Shown: one piece after another, positions 13,056-19,395 of the stretch
Numbering within the stretch: the first letter of the stretch is position 1
Layout: each line of letters begins with the position of its first letter
Assembly (NCBI GenBank): GCA_002309425.1
Contig: DBXD01000077.1
Coordinates: forward strand, 1-19,395
Direction: 5' to 3'
Source of the DNA: Cyanobacteria bacterium UBA1221
Lineage (GTDB): Bacteria > Cyanobacteriota > Vampirovibrionia > Gastranaerophilales > Gastranaerophilaceae
Length of the DNA: 19,395 nt
Position numbers and translations under genes: made by a program
The notes under the pieces: generated by a model
Seen by the model: the letters and a program-made list of their open reading frames with translations, nothing else
Told to the model about the DNA's origin: nothing
Databases searched by the model: none

Positions 13056-14591
13056 TTATAAGGCTTTTCGCTGTCTTTTAACTTCCTCTAATCTTTTTTG
13101 ACGATACCCATACAGGGCATAAATTAAAAATCCTACCAGCAGCCATAACAAGAAATATAATGAAGATGTTTTTATAGCACGTAGTGTATATATTGTCAGA
13201 GATGAACAAATGAGTATTCCGGCAATAGGGAACCAGGGGCAGAAAGGCACTTTAAATGGTCTTGGTCTGTCAGGCTCTGTTTTCCTAAGAATAAGCACGG
13301 CCACACATATTATTATAAAAGATGTAAAAGTTCCGAAGTTACACAACTCGGCAGAAATTTTTAAATCCATAAACAGTCCGCACAAAATAACAATCAAACC
13401 CGAAATCCAAGTCATAACGTGCGGGGTTTTATATTTTTTATGAATTAATCTCCATGATTTAGGCAAAAATCTGTCACGACTTATTGCATAAAGAATCCTT
13501 GTTGTACCCAACTGGTAAACAAGCAATACCGTTGTCAAAGCACACAATGCTCCAACGGAAATTAATCCTGCGAACCAATCTTTCCCGATATATTTCATCG
13601 CATGAGCAATTGGGGCAAGGTTATTTATATCACTAATAGGAACAATACCCGTCAATACCAGGGCAACACACACATACAATATTGTACATATAATCAGCGT
13701 TCCCAAAATAGCGACAGGCAAATCCCTTTGCGGATTTTCCGTTTCTTCTGCAGTAGTAGAAATTGCATCAAAACCGATATACGCAAAAAAGATTAAAAAA
13801 GCACCCATAATTATTCCTGACGGATGTGCGGGGAAAAACGGATGCCAGTTACCCGGGTTTACATAAAATGCACCAACTACAATAAATGACAATATCATAA
13901 ACATATTTACACCAACCATTATTGATGCAAATCTTGTTGATTCTTTAATTCCTCTGACCAGCAATACCGTTAAAAGCAAAACTATTGCAACGGAAGGAAG
14001 GCTGACAACAATCGGAATCTTATCAAACAAATAAGGTATTTTATCGTGAATATCCCATCCGTTTGCGATACAAATATTATTTACTGTCGTATAGTCATAT
14101 CTCAGCCACAAAGGAAAATTTACAATAAAATCAGGCAAATACTGTTTGAAGCCGGAAAGCAAATGTATAAAATAGCCTGTCCACGCATTTGCAACCGTAA
14201 TATTACCTATTGCATATTCAAGCATCAAAACCCATCCTACCATCCAAGCCATAAATTCACCCATGGTAGCATAAGTGTACGTATATGCACTTCCCGCAAC
14301 CGGAATCATTGCCGCAATTTCGGAATAGCATAAAGCAGAAAAGACACAAGCTATAGCGGCTAAAACCATGGATATAACTATCGCAGGACCGGCACCTGCA
14401 CTTTCAGGACTACCCGTTATTGCAGTTCCTATAATTGTAAAAATTCCCGTTCCGACAACAGCACCTATGCCTATTACAATCAAGTCAAAAACATTCAATG
14501 TCTTTTTTAATTCAGTCTTTTTACTTGTTGCTATAAGGTCATCCGTGCTTCTTTTAGTAAAAGCTTTACTTATTATGCTATTTATATTCAT
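13056..14591 (-). CDS. APC-family amino acid permease, cationic amino acid transporter type (second copy)
   Basis: A 511-aa polytopic membrane protein with about 12-13 hydrophobic helices. The unwound first helix motif is GIGAVVGTGIFTIIG (41-55), followed by AGPAIVISMVLAAIACVFSALCYSEIAAMIPVAG and YTYATMGEFMAWMVGWVLMLEYAIG in two adjoining stretches. FFAYIGFDAISTTAEE and NPQRDLPVAILG are also typical of the CAT branch (YfnA-like). It is probably an amino-acid/proton symporter; the substrate cannot be read off. It is clearly paralogous to the upstream gene throughout, but has a shorter loop after helix 4. Its ATG overlaps the upstream stop as TAATG and no good ribosome site is present, so translation should depend on re-initiation. 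A Lys/Arg-rich cytoplasmic tail ends the protein. Confidence 0.92.
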   Translation of the reverse strand: MNINSIISKAFTKRSTDDLIATSKKTELKKTLNVFDLIVIGIGAVVGTGIFTIIGTAITGSPESAGAGPAIVISMVLAAIACVFSALCYSEIAAMIPVAGSAYTYTYATMGEFMAWMVGWVLMLEYAIGNITVANAWTGYFIHLLSGFKQYLPDFIVNFPLWLRYDYTTVNNICIANGWDIHDKIPYLFDKIPIVVSLPSVAIVLLLTVLLVRGIKESTRFASIMVGVNMFMILSFIVVGAFYVNPGNWHPFFPAHPSGIIMGAFLIFFAYIGFDAISTTAEETENPQRDLPVAILGTLIICTILYVCVALVLTGIVPISDINNLAPIAHAMKYIGKDWFAGLISVGALCALTTVLLVYQLGTTRILYAISRDRFLPKSWRLIHKKYKTPHVMTWISGLIVILCGLFMDLKISAELCNFGTFTSFIIICVAVLILRKTEPDRPRPFKVPFCPWFPIAGILICSSLTIYTLRAIKTSSLYFLLWLLVGFLIYALYGYRQKRLEEVKRQRKAL

Positions 14592-16291
14592 TATTTCTGC
14601 AATTCCAATTTTCTTTGTTCAATTCTTTCGAGGTGAATTTCATTTTCACTTTTTCTGTTGCTTCTAAATCCATAGTTAAAATATATTATTGCACCTAATC
14701 CAAGCCATACGGGGAACAACAATGCTGAATTTGAATCACCTGATTGCATTAATTTATATACCATTAGCCCGCCGCAGCACAGAATACCAATACTCGGGAA
14801 CCAGGGTGAGAACGGAACCTTAAACGGTCTTTGTCTGTCAGGATCAGTGTGTCTGAGGATAAGTACTGCCACACAAACAACAATAAATGAAGTGAATGTA
14901 CCAAAGTTACATAACTCAGCTGCCACCTGCAAATCCAAGGTCATAACACCAATTATTGAAAGTATTCCGACCAGCCACGTCAGAACATAAGGTGTATGAT
15001 ATTTTTTATGTAAAAGCTGCAATTTTTTAGGAATAAAATTATCACGACTCATCGCGTATAATACACGAATTGCGGCCAATTCCATTACAAGAAGAACAGA
15101 AGTTAAGCCGGCCAATGACCCGACTGAAATAAGTCCTGCAACCCAATCCTGATGAGCAATTTCGGACATAACAAATGCCATAGGAGCTTTTATAAATTCG
15201 GCAGGAACAAAACCCGAAGTCGGATACATACCCGTCATAACCAAGGCTACAAGGACATAAACCGCAGTAGCAGCAATCAGAGAACCTATAATACCGATAG
15301 GTAAATCTCTCTGAGGATTCTTACATTCTTCCGCAACAGTCGCAATCGCATCGAAACCAATGTATGCGAAGAATATCAAGAATGCGCCGTTAGCTATACC
15401 GGATAAACCGTTTGGTGCAAACGGCACCCAGTTAGCAGGTTTTACATAAAATAATCCGACCAAAACAAACAGGGCAATTACGGCAATTTTTATGATAACC
15501 ATAATGGCCGTCATTTTAGCAGAATCTTTTGTACCTTTTATAAGTATCATAGTAGATAAAATTATCACAATAGCCGCCGGAATATTTAAGCATATAGGCA
15601 TCTGAGACATAAAATTCCAGGCTTTTGACAAATGCTCAACTAAAGGTTGCGCAAACACAGGTAATTTAACTGCAATAAAGTGCATAATGCCTAAATTTGG
15701 CAATAATGAATGTAATGTAGGAATAACCGTATGCGGATCAATTCCGTCATTTACTAATGTTTTCGTTGCGGAACCTATATCATTTACCAACCAAACCGGC
15801 GGATTTGCAAGCCATCCCGGCAAAGCACTTGAAAAGCCTCTCATAAACTGGACGAAATGATTTGACCAGGCCGAAGCAACAACAATAAAACCGATCGCAT
15901 ATTCAAGCAGCAACACCCAACCTACCATCCACGCAGCGAATTCTCCTAATGTTGCAAAAGTATAAGTATATGCACCTCCCGCAACAGGAATCATTGTAGC
16001 AAATTCACAATAGCACAGTGCCGAAAACACACACGCAAAAGCTGCAATAACCATGGATATTGCTAACGCCGGACCTGCACCGTTTGCGCCAGCTGCTGCT
16101 GCTCCGACAATTGCAAAGATACCAGCTCCGATAATAGCACCAATACCAAGGACTATTAAATCCCAAGCTCCAAGGGTCTTTTCCAGCCCTTCAGATTTTG
16201 CATCCTCTATCATTGCATCCGGACTCTTAATCTGTGTAATTCTGCGCAAAAAATTTTTGCTAAATGTAGGGTGATGAAATTTTTTAGCCAT
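14591..16291 (-). CDS. APC-family amino acid permease, cationic amino acid transporter type (first copy)
   Basis: A 566-aa membrane protein of the same CAT/YfnA-like branch as its downstream neighbour. It has GIGAIIGAGIFAIVG (49-63), FATMIPVAGGAYTYTFATLGEF, FFAYIGFDAIATVAEE, NPQRDLPIG and AELCNFGTFTSFIVVC. The main difference from the neighbour is a longer hydrophobic extracytoplasmic loop, roughly residues 155-235 (ANPPVWLVNDIGSATKTLVN and onward). AAGGAAT 6 nt before the ATG is a good ribosome site. It begins 12 nt after the glyQ stop and ends in TAATG shared with the second permease, so the three genes read as one operon. The pair looks like a tandem duplication that has diverged, perhaps in substrate. 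Confidence 0.93.
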   Translation of the reverse strand: MAKKFHHPTFSKNFLRRITQIKSPDAMIEDAKSEGLEKTLGAWDLIVLGIGAIIGAGIFAIVGAAAAGANGAGPALAISMVIAAFACVFSALCYCEFATMIPVAGGAYTYTFATLGEFAAWMVGWVLLLEYAIGFIVVASAWSNHFVQFMRGFSSALPGWLANPPVWLVNDIGSATKTLVNDGIDPHTVIPTLHSLLPNLGIMHFIAVKLPVFAQPLVEHLSKAWNFMSQMPICLNIPAAIVIILSTMILIKGTKDSAKMTAIMVIIKIAVIALFVLVGLFYVKPANWVPFAPNGLSGIANGAFLIFFAYIGFDAIATVAEECKNPQRDLPIGIIGSLIAATAVYVLVALVMTGMYPTSGFVPAEFIKAPMAFVMSEIAHQDWVAGLISVGSLAGLTSVLLVMELAAIRVLYAMSRDNFIPKKLQLLHKKYHTPYVLTWLVGILSIIGVMTLDLQVAAELCNFGTFTSFIVVCVAVLILRHTDPDRQRPFKVPFSPWFPSIGILCCGGLMVYKLMQSGDSNSALLFPVWLGLGAIIYFNYGFRSNRKSENEIHLERIEQRKLELQK

Positions 16292-16303
16292 TTATATTCC
16301 TTC

Positions 16304-17176
16304 TTACTTGCAAAGAGGAAATCCCATTTCCTCTCTCTGTGCGACATACAGCTTTGCAACAGCTGATGCCATCGTTCTAACTCTGCCTATAAAATTATTT
16401 CTCTCATCTTTACTTATAACACCTCTTGCATCAAGAAGATTGAAAGTATGAGAACATTTTAAAACATAATCATAGGCCGGCAAAACCAATTTTGCCTCAA
16501 CACAATTATCAACTTCTTTTTGAAATAAATCAAACATCGTAAACAAAGACTTTGTATCTGATACTTCAAAGTTATATTTGGATTGTTCTATCTCGTTCTG
16601 GAGATAAATATCGCCATATTTTAATTCATTATTCCACAAAATATCATATACGGACTCTTTATTTTGTAAATACATAGCAATACGTTCAAGACCATAAGTC
16701 AATTCCAATGCTACAGGTTTTACTTCCAATCCGCCTACCTGCTGAAAATAAGTAAACTGAGTTATTTCCATACCGTCAAGCCATACTTCCCAGCCTACAC
16801 CTGCCGCACCTAATGTCGGAGATTCCCAGTTATCCTCAACAAACCTTACATCATGTTCTTCAAGGTTTATTCCCATAGCTTCAAGACTTTTGAGATACAA
16901 TTCCTGAGCATTATCAGGCGAAGGTTTCAGAATAACCTGAAACTGAAAATAATGTCCCAGACGATTTGGGTTTTCGCCATACCTTGCATCCGTAGGTCTT
17001 CTGCATGGTTCTATCATTGCAGTATTCCATGGCTCAGGCCCTAATGCCCTTAAAAAAGTGGCAGGATTCATCGTTGATGCACCCTTTTCTATATCATACG
17101 GCTGTTGGATTATACACCCGTAATCCGCCCAGAATTTTTGTAAATTTAAAACCAGTTCTTGAAAATTCAACGCCAT
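16304..17176 (-). CDS. glyQ: Glycyl-tRNA synthetase alpha subunit
   Basis: The 290-aa catalytic (class II) subunit of the alpha2beta2 glycyl-tRNA synthetase, which charges tRNA-Gly. Clear motifs: QQPYDIEKGASTMNPATFLR near the N-terminus, EPWNTAMIEPCRRPTDARYG, GHYFQFQVILKPSP (motif 2 region), GAAGVGWEVWLDGMEITQFT, QQVGGLE and motif 3 ELTYGLERIAMYLQ. Length is normal. The beta subunit glyS does not follow; two amino acid permeases do. Unlinked glyQ and glyS also occur in cyanobacteria, which fits the suggested lineage. The ribosome site is modest (GGA 9 nt upstream). The promoter is ambiguous: TACAAT at 17192-17187 is a possible -10, with a TTGTTT -35 only 15 bp away. No T-box leader is present. 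Confidence 0.96.
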   Translation of the reverse strand: MALNFQELVLNLQKFWADYGCIIQQPYDIEKGASTMNPATFLRALGPEPWNTAMIEPCRRPTDARYGENPNRLGHYFQFQVILKPSPDNAQELYLKSLEAMGINLEEHDVRFVEDNWESPTLGAAGVGWEVWLDGMEITQFTYFQQVGGLEVKPVALELTYGLERIAMYLQNKESVYDILWNNELKYGDIYLQNEIEQSKYNFEVSDTKSLFTMFDLFQKEVDNCVEAKLVLPAYDYVLKCSHTFNLLDARGVISKDERNNFIGRVRTMASAVAKLYVAQREEMGFPLCK

Positions 17177-17190
17177 AACTCATTCCAATA

Positions 17191-17238
17191 TTGTACTATA
17201 TACACTCGCTAAACAATTCTATTACCAACATAGTACAA
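17191..17238. repeat. Spaced inverted repeat TTGTACTA...TAGTACAA upstream of glyQ
   Basis: Perfect 8-bp arms at 17191-17198 and 17231-17238 lie 40 bp apart start to start, about four helical turns. The proximal arm overlaps the possible glyQ -10 region. It could be a paired operator for a looping regulator, or coincidence in AT-rich DNA. Confidence 0.35.
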
Positions 17239-17262
17239 ATGCAAACATTTTATAAAAAAATG

Positions 17263-17841
17263 TTAAGGATTATTCTTTTTGGGTTCGTAAGAGTTAACGC
17301 ACCGCACCCCAACACCTTTTGTCCGATTATCTTTTGAGTACATTACGGCACGGGCATAATTAATTGCATAATGTTTATCACCTCCGGCACTATCTTTTAA
17401 CCAATACAGGCCTCCTTTATACTGGGATGAAATCGGAAATTTTATCACGGATATTTTTTTACAATAGTTATTAATACTTCTTGCAGGAGTATAAGGATAT
17501 TCTTCTGCTTTTGGAGTCATAAAGATAACTTTACTTTTGGGAACTTCTTCATTTGAAGAAAAGGCTCTTTTACAGTTTTCGGAAGAAATCCATATATCCC
17601 AGGCCTCAGAAAGTGACGGAAGGTTCATTCCTTTTTGACTGCATATAGTTGAAGCTTCATAATAATCTTCTGCGGCTCCAAAATCAGCCGACATACAAAG
17701 GTTATCAGAAATTTTTATACAGGTACCGGAATTTTTACCAACACTTAAGTATTTATTTTTAATCGCACTGTAACCGAGGAAACAAAACATAATTAACACA
17801 AAAACAAATACATAAATAATCTGTTTTTTAAATTCTTCCAA
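17263..17841 (-). CDS. Membrane-anchored, Cys-rich extracytoplasmic protein (192 aa)
   Basis: One N-terminal hydrophobic helix (about 8-27, FKKQ then IIYVFVFVLIMFCFLGY) with positive residues before it suggests an uncleaved signal anchor and an external C-terminal domain. That domain has six cysteines (41, 49, 67, 90, 127, 181), enough for three disulfides. It also has the pattern ICSQKGMNLPSLSEAW ... GGLYWLKDS ... GVGVRCVNS, reminiscent of DUF1566 / FGE-like (C-type-lectin-like) surface domains, where 'RLPT..E' and 'VRCV' are typical. I assign only this loose similarity. The start is TTG at 17841, justified by GGAGGT with 6-nt spacing and a consensus promoter. The promoter overlaps that of the divergent secreted protein gene, so the two are probably regulated against each other. 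Confidence 0.75.
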   Translation of the reverse strand: MEEFKKQIIYVFVFVLIMFCFLGYSAIKNKYLSVGKNSGTCIKISDNLCMSADFGAAEDYYEASTICSQKGMNLPSLSEAWDIWISSENCKRAFSSNEEVPKSKVIFMTPKAEEYPYTPARSINNYCKKISVIKFPISSQYKGGLYWLKDSAGGDKHYAINYARAVMYSKDNRTKGVGVRCVNSYEPKKNNP

Positions 17842-17864
17842 TGTTTACCTCCAAATGTACACGA

Positions 17865-17893
17865 ATTATAGTTGCATTTTTATCAAAAGTCAA
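17865..17893 (-). promoter_or_regulatory. Promoter of the Cys-rich protein gene
   Basis: On the minus strand, TTGACT (17893-17888) and a perfect TATAAT (17870-17865) are 17 bp apart. The predicted start near 17858 leaves about 17 nt of leader containing GGAGG. It overlaps the opposite-facing promoter at 17872-17900 almost completely. Confidence 0.7.
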
Positions 17894-17900
17894 TTAGAAT
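17872..17900 (+). promoter_or_regulatory. Promoter of the secreted 226-aa protein gene
   Basis: TTGCAT (17872-17877) and TAGAAT (17895-17900) are 17 bp apart. The predicted start near 17907 gives a short leader with GAGAGGAG before the ATG at 17924. The two polymerase sites share 22 bp with the minus-strand promoter. Confidence 0.6.
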
Positions 17901-17923
17901 TAACTTGAGAGGAGAAGTGTATC

Positions 17924-18604
17924 ATGAATTTAAAATTATTAAGCGTCATATTATCATTATTTTTATTTGCGCAAACTGCGATATCAGCACCGTTTAACGC
18001 AAACGCAAAGACAAAAAGGATTCCCGCCGGAACCCCGTTCACACTTGAACTGTTAGACAAAGTATCTTCCACTACGGCAGAAGGTGCGGATTTTTCGGCG
18101 ATTTTGGTATCTGATCAAAAAGAAGATGAGGACGTTATTTTACCCTCGGGCTCACTTGTAAGGGGAACAGTAAAAAGAGTTGTTCCTTCAAAGAGATTAT
18201 CCAGGGGTGCGATTGTTTATCTGGACTTTGACCACGTTGTAACCCCTAACGGCAGACAATTACCGTTATCCTTATCGGTTGTGGGAAGAACAGACATGAC
18301 AGTTGACGGCGGAATCACTACAACAAAAGGTTATGGTGACGCCGTTAAACAAAATTGGAAAAAGACAAAGAGTATTGCAAAAAATGCAACCCAATGGGGA
18401 AAAGATGCCGGTGACTTTTGGAACGGATACGGAAAAATCATTACAGTTCCGACAGGAGCAATCGGCGGAGGTATCGGAGGCGGAGCTTACTTTGTAGGTG
18501 ACAGTATTGCCGATATGGTCAGAAAAGGCGAAGAAGTACAAATACAAAAAGGAGCAAAACTTCAGGTAATCCTAGTTGACCCTATTGACGTTCCCGTATT
18601 ATAA
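17924..18604 (+). CDS. Secreted beta-rich protein of unknown function (226 aa)
   Basis: A Sec signal peptide is clear: MNLKLLSVILSLFLFAQTAI with likely cleavage between residues 22 and 28. The mature part begins with IPAGTPFTLELLDKVSSTTA, then DVILPSGSLVRGTVKRV, RGAIVYLDFDHVVTPNGRQL and a closing block, EEVQIQKGAKLQVILVDP. This looks like a beta-barrel/sandwich domain with ILPAGS and 'P.G..L' turns, seen in many envelope proteins of unknown role. Between the blocks lie a basic/aromatic segment (KQNWKKTKSIAKNATQWG) and a Gly-rich stretch, GAIGGGIGGGAYFVG (178-192), that could touch the membrane. The ribosome site AGGAG is 9 nt upstream. A strong terminator follows, so it is monocistronic. I do not assign a function. 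Confidence 0.85.
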   Translation: MNLKLLSVILSLFLFAQTAISAPFNANAKTKRIPAGTPFTLELLDKVSSTTAEGADFSAILVSDQKEDEDVILPSGSLVRGTVKRVVPSKRLSRGAIVYLDFDHVVTPNGRQLPLSLSVVGRTDMTVDGGITTTKGYGDAVKQNWKKTKSIAKNATQWGKDAGDFWNGYGKIITVPTGAIGGGIGGGAYFVGDSIADMVRKGEEVQIQKGAKLQVILVDPIDVPVL

Positions 18605-18614
18605 AATAATTATT

Positions 18615-18649
18615 AAAGAGAATAGGTTAAATAAGCCTATTCTCTTTTT
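18615..18649 (+). terminator. Rho-independent terminator after the secreted protein gene
   Basis: A perfect 12-bp stem, AAAGAGAATAGG (18615-18626) with CCTATTCTCTTT (18636-18647), a 9-nt loop and a run of five T's (18645-18649) lie 11 nt past the stop codon. This is the clearest terminator in the window. Confidence 0.9.
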
Positions 18650-18684
18650 ATAAATAAAACTTTTATAAAGATATTTTTGATTCA

Positions 18685-18693
18685 TGATATAAT
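18685..18693 (+). promoter_or_regulatory. Extended -10 promoter of glmS
   Basis: TGA-TATAAT (18685-18693) is a perfect extended -10. No good -35 is present at 17 bp. The predicted start near 18700 gives a leader of about 32 nt, too short for a glmS ribozyme. Confidence 0.6.
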
Positions 18694-18731
18694 ACAAATA
18701 AAGAAATTTTCAGATGGAGAGATTATAATAT

Positions 18732-19395
18732 ATGTGTGGAATTGTAGGTTATATAGGGGATAAGCCTGTTGCGGAAATTCTTGTTAACGGGTTAAGACAG
18801 CTTGAGTACCGAGGATACGATTCAGCGGGAGTCGCGCTTTCTTGTGCCGATAAAATAAATATATATAAGGCCGAGGGGAAACTGGACAATCTCAGTTCGG
18901 AATTAATGCTTCATAAAAGAGAGTATGAAACCGCAAATATGGGAATAGGTCACATAAGATGGGCAACGCACGGCGCACCTAATGTTATCAACGCACACCC
19001 GCACACATGTAATTGCGGCAGTCTGGTTATAGTTCATAACGGTATTATTGAAAACCATAAAGAATTAAAAAAGCTTTTGGAAGCCAAGGGTGCAAAATTC
19101 AAATCACAAACTGACACCGAAACCGTAGCACATCTGATAGCGTACAAATACGAACAGACAAAAGATTTAACCGAAGCTGTCAGACTTGCAGCAAAAGAAA
19201 TTGAAGGTGCGTATGCACTCTGCGTTATGCACAACAACGAAAAGGACAGACTCATCGCAACAAAAAGGAATGCCCCTCTTCTTGTCGGTATAGGGGAAGG
19301 GGAATACTATGTTGCATCAGATGTACCTGCAACAATTCCTTATACAAAAAAAGCGATGTACCTTCATGACAACGAAATTGTAACTTTGACCCGCA
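18732..19395 (+). CDS. glmS: Glutamine--fructose-6-phosphate aminotransferase (N-terminal part, cut by window end)
   Basis: The enzyme makes glucosamine-6-phosphate from fructose-6-phosphate and glutamine, the entry to UDP-GlcNAc, peptidoglycan and lipopolysaccharide. The 221 visible residues cover the class II glutamine amidotransferase domain. C2 is the nucleophile after Met removal (MCGIVGYIG), followed by LEYRGYDSAG, IRWATHGAP (R76, W77, T79, H80), HNGIIEN with N103/G104, and SQTDTE with D128. The SIS sugar-phosphate domains (about 370 more residues) lie beyond the window. GGAG is present but far from the ATG (12 nt); GAGAG is nearer. The start is fixed by the invariant MCGI. It is preceded by a terminator and its own promoter, so it is transcribed independently of the secreted protein gene. 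Confidence 0.96.
   Translation, partial: MCGIVGYIGDKPVAEILVNGLRQLEYRGYDSAGVALSCADKINIYKAEGKLDNLSSELMLHKREYETANMGIGHIRWATHGAPNVINAHPHTCNCGSLVIVHNGIIENHKELKKLLEAKGAKFKSQTDTETVAHLIAYKYEQTKDLTEAVRLAAKEIEGAYALCVMHNNEKDRLIATKRNAPLLVGIGEGEYYVASDVPATIPYTKKAMYLHDNEIVTLTR

Noticed and set aside
17177..17262. T-box riboswitch upstream of glyQ
   Set aside because: The gap is only 86 nt, with no T-box consensus or specifier stem-loop and no terminator/antiterminator pair.
17244..17264. AACATTT/AAATGTT hairpin as terminator of the Cys-rich protein gene
   Set aside because: It has seven mostly A-T pairs, overlaps the stop codon, and no U-tract follows in the minus-strand RNA; too weak to call.
18694..18731. 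glmS ribozyme
   Set aside because: The leader from the predicted start is about 32 nt, far shorter than the ribozyme, and no pseudoknot core is seen.

Overview
The window is a low-GC (roughly one-third G+C by eye), gene-dense bacterial chromosome segment. It carries mostly housekeeping genes on both strands, with a few lineage-specific secreted or unrecognised small genes. No phage, IS element, CRISPR array or rRNA is visible. The mix fits an anaerobic or fermentative uncultured bacterium: a Rex redox sensor, type III pantothenate kinase, a glycyl-tRNA synthetase alpha subunit not followed by its beta subunit, a LysM amidase and unfamiliar small proteins. My best guess is a gut Melainabacteria/Gastranaerophilales-type non-photosynthetic relative of cyanobacteria. 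This is an inference from style and gene content, not proof.

Layout: 1-1860 is a minus-strand four-LysM Amidase_3 cell-wall hydrolase without an obvious signal peptide. 2067-2808 is an unrecognised plus-strand gene whose reading frame is broken exactly at a run of nine A. 2956-3118 holds a tRNA-Arg(ACG) with its own promoter and terminator on the minus strand. From 3125 a promoter overlapping a Rex-like operator drives a 51-codon small ORF and then a Rex-type redox repressor. Rex converges on, and overlaps by 17 bp, coaX on the minus strand. Two short unrecognised genes (61 and 95 aa) lie divergently at 4747-5394.

5435-6619 is an MFS exporter of the fosmidomycin-resistance type, probably a leaderless mRNA. 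6690-9293 is the disaggregase clpB with its own terminator. Divergent from clpB, yebC and a GAF-GGDEF diguanylate cyclase form a two-gene operon (9466-11531). This converges on pgi (11545-12933).

13056-17176 is a minus-strand operon in the order glyQ, cationic-amino-acid-type permease, second permease, ending just upstream of pgi. The permeases are tandem paralogues joined by a TAATG stop/start overlap. 17263-18604 is a divergent pair of exported proteins, one membrane-anchored and Cys-rich, the other with a signal peptide, transcribed from promoters that physically overlap. A strong terminator follows. The window ends within glmS (18732 onward).

Regulatory sequence is unusually readable here. 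Several genes have textbook -35/-10 boxes, and four promoters use an extended -10 (TGN before the -10 hexamer). Two of these place the predicted transcription start exactly on the ATG, implying leaderless transcripts. I see no obvious large new multi-gene system. The items most worth a second look are the Rex-operator/leaderless small ORF arrangement, the poly(A) frameshift gene, the overlapping divergent promoters, the coaX leader hairpin, and a helical-turn-spaced TTTACAAA repeat shared by two intergenic regions.
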